A stretch of DNA of 64,000 nucleotides from Sipunculus nudus (lineage: Eukaryota > Annelida > Sipuncula > Golfingiida > Sipunculidae): positions 10,410,729-10,474,728 of the forward strand of contig CM049314.1 of assembly GCA_026874595.1 (NCBI GenBank), written 5' to 3'. Shown one piece after another: positions 57,551 through 64,000 of the stretch (positions are counted from its first letter, which is position 1; every line of letters starts with the position of its first letter). Position numbers and translations under genes: made by a program. The notes below the pieces were generated by a model. The model was not told the origin of the DNA. It did no database searches and was given only the letters and a program-made list of their open reading frames with translations.

Positions 57551-59028
57551 ACGATATATCTTTTCATTAAAAATCCTATTTAACTGATTTTGCTCTAAAG
57601 GTCAAAATAGCCAACATTTAATTGTTGACCAAACCTTAAATTTTTAAAGGACATACTACAATTTCAAAGACAATGAATGACACTTAATTAAACACAAGTT
57701 TTCTTTTAAATATGATGAATAATAATGATTATCAAACATAAATGTATTGCATATTTCATTTCCTGTCCAGCAAGATAAACTATAAGCTGAAAGTGTTTAT
57801 TTTATGTATAAAGAAACAACAACAGGAATGGAACATATATTTGGGGGAAAATGTGAATTTTACTATAAAAATTACATATATTGGCATATAGCCAAATATG
57901 CAAATTATTTTGTGTGTACAACATATTATTAAAAATAAATCTTTTTCTTCTGATGGATTTTGGAGTTTATTTCATCCTTTTATATACAAAACTATCAAAA
58001 TTATGGACTTCTTTATAAGTTTCAGATATAATTACTGCCAGAATAACCATGGTTGCCATGGAAACAGGCTCATATTTTACAGAAACTACCACGTACTTCC
58101 AATCTACTATCATGCATTTTTGTAATCTATAGATCAATGTCTTTTATAAGAATAATGATAGCAATTGCCCCTCTTTATATATCGATAGGCCTCATTTTCA
58201 AGGTCTGGCTGACAGACTAAACGTAGTTGCGGGGAGAGTGATGGTACACTGCATGGTGATGGTAAACCCCGAACCGCCAGGCAGGAGATTATGCAGACCC
58301 AGATGTCATATAAAGATTACTTTAAATGTGTCGGGCAAACTTTTCTTCTTGGGGACCACATTGAACATCTGCTAGTTCTCTTGAGGGCTGCTTCGATAAA
58401 ATGCTAAATTTACTAGATAAAACTAATAAAAACACCCACACATTTATAGTTTAGATAACTGTTGCACAAAAACAGTCATAGATAACATTGACGTTATATA
58501 TTTCATTTAAAGAAAAGGCAAAATTTTTTCTCCGTAGATTCAACAATCTTCTGAAAATATTTCCTCTATATAGGCTTTGCCAACGTAGGCCTACATAGCA
58601 ATGAAAATTGCACTGTAAAGGCAATATTCGATGCGAGAAGTTAAATTTCGACTGCATAAATTTAAATCGCCGTGCAAAAGATGCGGGCCGCAGTTTGCAT
58701 GTCTACCCCAGCAAAAGACATCATGCTGGAAGCAAAAGTCCCGGCAAATCGTTGGATCAAACCGTGATCACCCCCTGTCCCAACCCCCACACACTTGAGC
58801 TGAGACATATCTCTCCTTTCCAATTAATCGTTATAAGTTTTTATTTTTCATATATCCTATAAATTATTCCCCAGCAATTATATCATGATATTTTCCACTG
58901 TTAGAACTTTATGTGATAACAATAAACTGCATTCGCAAAACCATTTAAGAGAAAAATATTTCATATTGTCATATTTTATGACAGGTGCCTCAAAATGTCC
59001 TCTTTACATTGCAAATTTTTAAAAATTC

Positions 59029-59101
<73 letters not shown>

Positions 59102-59380
59102 AATTCACCAAACAAAATTTTTAGAACTTAGATTTAATAATAACGATTAACCACCAACCCCATATTAGCACCCACCTGTTCTTGCCTTTCTGGATCCGCC
59201 ACTGCTATATGTAAACTGTATGCATGCAGGCACGAGAATCATAATATATGCATTGCTTGTATGATATATGCAAGGATCACTATCGTGTGTCAAGTGTGTC
59301 ACGTGTCATATAATGGCCAATCGGTCTGGTCAGTGCATACAAATGAGAGGCAAAATACACAAAAACTCGGTTTAAACAAT
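57551..59380. other. Intergenic sequence upstream of the WD gene
   Basis: AT-rich, with a (TA)n array at about 59033-59099. No exon with supported splice signals or recognised product. A stretch at about 58310-58790 containing GGGCAAACTTTTCTTCTTGG and GCAGTTTGCATG may be a degraded hAT-like MITE. Confidence 0.5.
59033..59099. repeat. (TA)n microsatellite
   Basis: About 33 uninterrupted TA dinucleotides. Confidence 0.97.
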
Positions 59381-59472
59381 TAGACTGGTCAAACATTCAA
59401 TCAATCTGTTCATTTATCTATTAACCAATATAAATAGGTGAAATAACCAAATGGTTTGATTAAATATGTGTT

Positions 59473-59650
59473 TGGTCAACATGTCGTTGGAATAACCATC
59501 CAATGTGTTGGTATAATCTTAAAATATATAATTTCAATCAATTAAACTGGTAAAATATTGAACACAACATGTCGGTTGGAATAACCATGCAATGTGTTGG
59601 TATAATCTTAAAATATATAATTTCAATCAATTAAATTGGTAAAATATTGA
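59473..59650 (+). repeat. 88-bp direct duplication
   Basis: AACATGTCG(G)TTGGAATAACC to TAAAATATTGAA occurs twice, beginning at 59478 and 59566, with four or five differences. Confidence 0.9.
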
Positions 59651-60012
59651 ACCAAATTGTTTTAGAGGTCATATAATTCATGTTAGGTTATATATAGACG
59701 TCAGTATATCCGTATCCTGCATGTGAATCGGTTGCCTTCAACTATATATATATATGGCATGGATGACATATAATTAAACGTTGCATATAGACCTATATAC
59801 GAACCAGCTACATAACTGTTCATCTGATTTCACTGGTCGTCTTATTCACGATGGTTTAATATTTTTTCACGATTATGTTGATTTGTTCGATATTCGATCC
59901 AGATTTGATTCCTTGCAAACATGCATATAGACCTATATATAAGTCAAAAACATGTTATAAGGGGAGTTGGGGGGGGGGGGGGTTCTCTTTTGAACATCCG
60001 AGCCATTGATGT

Positions 60013-60190
60013 GGAACTCGAGTCCAGACTTAGACTCGGTTCGGACTTGGAATCGAGTCCAGATTCGAGTCCACTTTTTTGGGGGACTCGGACTTGCAAG
60101 AACTCGAGGGTTCTAGGCTCGGACTTGTACTCAGACTCGGAGGTATATAGGCCTAATTACTTGAGAAATCAGGTCGAGTCCATCTAGAGT
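60013..60190. repeat. ACTCG/CGAGT-rich degenerate repeat
   Basis: Interleaved GACTCGGACTTG and CGAGTCCAGA words on both strands, giving a partial palindromic structure. Non-coding appearance. Confidence 0.7.
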
Positions 60191-60299
60191 CCAACAGAAA
60201 AAGAATCTCTGTCACATATTATAAAAACTTATGTAGACATACATGTGCGAACTACTAACAGAATATTACAAATTATGACATATTACATTACAACATCCA

Positions 60300-60600
60300 G
60301 ACTGACCTTTGGCCTGTTGCCAAATCTGAAATAATTGTCCGTCTGCCAAGATATTTATAGATACAGACACAATCTTGGCCTGTTGGTAAATCTGTTAACA
60401 CACACTGAAAGACTTTGGCTACAATGCTTTTTTCAGGCTGACATATCCATAAGATTGTTCATCAGAATATTTAGAATAATAATGGATGTTGTCTTTTCAT
60501 TGTTAAAGGTCCAATAATTCTGCCCAACAAGTTTAAGTAAACTTGAACAAAGGCCACCTAAGAATAATTTATGTGCCATGTTACAGAAGTTGAAACAACG
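60300..60600 (-). repeat. Fragment related to F2/F3
   Basis: On the opposite strand it carries the same words as the left part of F2 copy 1 (ACCAACAGGCCAAGATT at 13150-13175 versus ATCTTGGCCTGTTGGTAAAT at 60370-60390). It is followed by AAACTTGAACAAAGGCCACC, an F3-like word. Confidence 0.55.
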
Positions 60601-60642
60601 GCTTTGCTGAAGACGACTATAGTATAGTCCTCAATTTGAAAT

Positions 60643-61374
60643 TACGCATCCGAGACAGCGCAAATCTTGCGTTTCTAAAGAAGCTATACTGATTTTCATG
60701 CTGCCTGATTTGACCGTTTATGATACACCTAGACACAAGGTAGTTTGTCTGTCTGCTGAAAAAAACTGCTGATGTGACTAGCAGCCAACCAAATGCCAGT
60801 TATAACAAACACTCGACAGGCATCATGGCTTCGCCCAGAGCTGCGCTTCAAGCGCCGCTTGATGACAGTTTTTATGGTTACTCTTACTAAAGAAAAGGTC
60901 GAATTTTAATTTCTCCCTCTGCGTCCTCGCATCATCGACCAATTTGATCATGACATTACGACTATGTTAGCGTAGCCATGTATCCGTTGTCAACAAAACT
61001 GAAACCAGCCAGCGAGGTGTGCACGGAGCCTAAGTTGTTACCTTTCGATTGACTTACAGCTCACCGGCCGGGCATCCTATATACACAAGGACCTGTGCAA
61101 ACCAAATGTAGGGCCATTCTCTCTGAGCCTGCATGTGGCCTTTTCAAACGGATGCCGGGGCGATGAGCTGTCACTCGAAACGAAATGAACAACATTGGCT
61201 CCTCGTATTCCTCGCTTGGGTGAAAACCCGTTTTGTCTTCCAGCACAGGGTCTCATCTGATTGGACCAAAGTAGTGCTCCCCTCTGGTGTAGCGATTCAG
61301 GATACGAGGTCAAAACAAACAGCGCTTACGATATAGGCCTATATATATAGGTAAAGCGCTGTGTAAAGAGCGTA
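60643..61374 (+). mobile_element. Two-copy TIR element, copy 2 (732 bp)
   Basis: Ends TACGCATCCGAGACAGCG and CGCTGTGTAAAGAGCGTA. Flanked by ATTTGAAAT on both sides (60634-60642 and 61374-61382; 8 bp if the element's last A is not shared). Same orientation and content as 42731-43419 but 43 bp longer. Apparent frames inside have no support. Confidence 0.85.
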
Positions 61375-61569
61375 TTTGAAATAGGCTTACTAATTGCCAC
61401 AAGACCAATTTCAAATGCAGCTTTCTAGGACTCTGTCAAAAAAAATTAACCAAATCTATTCTTTTACAATTGAAAGAATCAAACCCTTAGATAATTCTTG
61501 TGAAAACTTAAATGATTCAGCATGAAAGTTTCATCATAAAATAAAAAAAATTCTGAAAGAAGCCTAAAT

Positions 61570-62274
61570 TATTTGTCCGTAAAAAACAGGTCGATGGAGG
61601 TGGCGCAAGAAAAACTTCAAATTCAAATATGAATCTTGTCACAAACATATGCACACAACATGGTCATACTTACTCCCTTACTCGATTCTGATATTGTTAT
61701 TTCAGTATGCTTAATTGGCCAAATGACTAATTCCAATTCCTATAACTCCGCCAAAATTCATCAAAAACAAACCATTTGAACAACAAGAGAGCTTATCTCT
61801 GGGATCATTTCTGTAAAATATTGAACCATATCGCTGAATGATTTCGGAGAAGAATATTTTCAAAGTTTTGTTTTTAGCTTTTTCTCCGTGAAATGTAAGT
61901 TAACGCAGGTGGTGCCACAAAATGCTCAATCCCACAACATATGATATGTGACAGATATTTTCAGGGGCGTCAATATAGGGGGGATGGGGGGGTATATATA
62001 CCCCCCACTTTTTGGCAAGGGGGGGGGGGGGGGGGCGGATGGCCAATGTAATCATCCCCCCACTCTTCAGAGAATAATATTATAATATTGCAAAAGAAAT
62101 ATATTAATAAATAGAATTCAAAGCTTTGAATCCATTAACTAAAATGTTATAGCTAAACCTTGCTTACAATTCACAAAATAACTTATTTTATATTATAATA
62201 TTATAATTATTTTGAAATATAATTAAGTATATATATATATATAAATAAGTATATATATAAATATATATAATATC

Positions 62275-62330
<56 letters not shown>

Positions 62331-63020
62331 GTATATGTCACTCAGATACGCTATAAAAGTAATATATTATATATATATATATACATATATATATATAAAT
62401 ATATATATACAAAGTCACCCCCCCCCCACCCTGGAAGACAAATTGACGCCACTGCATGATATTTTGCATTAATTTTGGGGATGCTAGCCTCTGCTATTCC
62501 TAAGAAATTAGGGTTTAATGTAACTAATGACCGACGATCCTCTCAAAATCGGTTTGATGCAGGTGGCGCCAGCAATACCTCAAATCCATATACCGGTAGG
62601 CCTACGAGTCATATGTGACCAACATTTGCATTAAATTTGGTAAAGATAGCTCCAGCCGTTTCTGATATTGTAATTTTAGTATCCTTTTCCTTTGGCCAAA
62701 TGACTAAGTTCAGCTTCCTGTAACTCAAAATTCATCGAATTGAAACCATTCGAACAAACTCGAGAGAGATTGTTTCAGAGATTATAACCTGTGAAATATT
62801 GAACATTTTGGTTGGACAGTTTCGGAGAAGATTTTAAAGTGTTTTTTTTTTCTCACTTTTTCCCCTATAAAAAAGTAAATGCTGATAGCAAAAAATAAGC
62901 AAAATCTCATAGATTTTTTTAAGTGACAATTTTTTTTGCATAAAATTTGGTGATGTACGTTAGCTCGTACAGACGACGGACGACACGACACCATCGCATA
63001 AGCTGACACTTTCACTAAAA
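61570..63020 (+). mobile_element. F3 repeat, copy 3, interrupted by a hAT-like MITE
   Basis: Units with GATGCAGGTGGCGCCAGCAA (62557-62576) and GAAACCATTCGAACAAACTC, ending with CAGACGACGGACGACACGAC and ACACCATCGCATAAGCTGAC. Split by the element at 61962-62454. Confidence 0.7.
61962..62454. mobile_element. hAT-like MITE with G/C runs and TA arrays
   Basis: Left end CAGGGGCGTCAATATAGGGG; right end GACAAATTGACGCCACTG, inverted at GGCGTCAAT. GATATTTT precedes the left end and recurs just after the right end (offset by CAT), a plausible 8-bp target duplication. The interior is mostly poly-G, poly-C and long (TA)n tracts (about 62228-62326). Confidence 0.75.
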
Positions 63021-63068
63021 ATGTATAAAATGTTCTGGGAGTTATTTTGTGTTGTTCAGTATGACCTA

Positions 63069-63460
63069 TAGGCCTATTCCAGTGTAGGCCTAACTCTAAG
63101 CTGCAATTTTATTGAATTTCATATTTAAATCAATTTTATCAGATTTTATTACATTTCAAAGTTAGCCTAAATCCCAATCATATGCCATGCATCTGTAAAC
63201 ACAACAGATAGGCCTATATAGGCCTATATGCATGTATACGTAGGCCTACGTACACACGCCCATGAACACATCTTGAACAATCCATATACCGGTATTATAC
63301 ATATATAGGCTTATAAAATAAGCCTACAGTACTAAATAAGTAAAATACATATAAGGGAATGCAAAAGGCCTAGATACATTTTGAAGTCAATACAGTAGTA
63401 GGCCTATTTAAAAAAAAACATTAGAAAAACATCAATATACATTTAAAAATAGTAGGCCTA
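63069..63460. repeat. Cluster of TAGGCCTA octamer palindromes
   Basis: Seven exact TAGGCCTA copies at 63069, 63085, 63209, 63219, 63241, 63399 and 63453. Additional single copies lie at 43385, 58586, 60148, 61334 and 62597, all but one in the right 6 kb. Confidence 0.85.
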
Positions 63461-63679
63461 TATATTTCTAAAACGTGGGCCTATTACTGAACTGAAGTCG
63501 CTTAGAATAGCCTAATTTTAGTAGTACTTACAGCAAAATGTGTATTATTGTGCAAAATAGGCTTATAATGAAAGTGGGAATGTTTCGGCTAAATCAGACT
63601 GCCCTCCATGACTGAAAACAGCTCTGAATAACACGCAAACTACAAACACCGTGACTTTCACTATTCAGGCATCGTGTGT

Positions 63680-63950
63680 AGTTACACGTACCCAATGGTG
63701 GGTTCGTATCTTGCTGATAAAATCCTGTTTACGTGCTGAAATGAACAACTGTAGTATTTCCCGCCAAAAAAGCCACACGCGTGCGATTACGTAATCAGGA
63801 TAGGCGATCACTGACGGGGATTCCCCATTTGTGTAATCCAGCGTAACCTGTCCTCAGATTATATCACAAGTGCGCGTGCGTCGTCACCTCAGACCGGAAG
63901 TGTATCGAGCTAGGCGGTCTGCGCTTAAACCGCAACGTGTTTGTTGTGTT
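63680..63950. promoter_or_regulatory. Promoter-like region at the right window edge
   Basis: Combines CCAAT (63691-63695), an E2F-type TTTCCCGCC (63757-63765), a GATTACGTAATC palindrome (63785-63796, bZIP/CRE-like) and an ETS-type ACCGGAAGT (63893-63901) in a locally CpG-rich stretch. No coding exon could be attached, so the gene probably lies beyond 64000 or is represented here only by 5' UTR. Confidence 0.5.
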
Positions 63951-64000
63951 TGATAGGATCATCAGGCCATTGTCCACGAGCACACCTGCTGCAATAATAA

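Noticed and set aside
58310-58790. Possible hAT-like MITE with GGGCAAACT and AGTTTGC ends
   Set aside because: The inverted match is short, and no target duplication could be identified.
61061-61336. Frames of 60-78 codons on both strands in the right copy of the two-copy element
   Set aside because: The corresponding frames are not maintained in the left copy (42731-43419), so they are not under coding constraint.

Overview
The window looks like lophotrochozoan animal genomic DNA, most plausibly a bivalve mollusc. This is inferred from AT-rich introns with canonical GT-AG splicing, an animal-only gene (UNC80), and a dense load of Helitron-like elements with internal tandem repeats and GACGGACA-type microsatellites, an architecture I associate with bivalve genomes. 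No bacterial, viral, rRNA, tRNA or CRISPR features were seen. The species cannot be named from sequence alone.

Two genes are supported, both on the minus strand, head to tail. At the left edge are the first three coding exons of UNC80, the large NALCN-channel partner; the rest of the gene runs off the window. Between about 7.5 kb and 57.5 kb lies one large gene, reconstructed here exon by exon, with about 29 coding pieces and roughly 1,118 codons. It encodes a protein with a coil-rich N-terminal half, divergent WD40-like segments in the middle, and a proline/alanine/glycine repeat tail. I do not recognise the family. Splice phases join through all exons with three exceptions that I flag: one unplaced exon near the start, a candidate 8-nt microexon, and one unusual acceptor. 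A CCGGAAGTG (ETS-type) motif sits at its promoter, and a second promoter-like cluster sits at the right edge, probably for a gene outside the window.

Most remaining sequence is mobile-element material inside the introns of the WD gene. The 16.3-kb intron at 11.2-27.5 kb is almost wholly repeats: a family (here F4) with subterminal inverted repeats and an end hairpin, a 1,439-bp unit in three near-identical tandem copies, and two nested insertions of another Helitron-like family (F2). One F2 insertion has an uninterrupted paralogous target site elsewhere in the same intron. F4 carries at least 17 same-strand copies of a motif close to the vertebrate CTCF consensus, plus clusters of nuclear-receptor half-sites. 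The 46-53 kb intron holds family F1 (constant head, variable tandem core, constant 30-nt hairpin tail), family F3, and a GAATAC-armed inverted-repeat element. Six pogo/Tigger-like short elements, hAT-like MITEs, a two-copy MITE with 8-9 bp target duplications and a decayed LINE complete the picture.

The most interesting signals are: (i) the repeat network that shares a GGTGGCGCCACC palindrome and the same end-hairpin geometry between families; (ii) the CTCF-like and DR1-like motifs dispersed by F4; (iii) the unrecognised WD-type gene with its candidate microexon.
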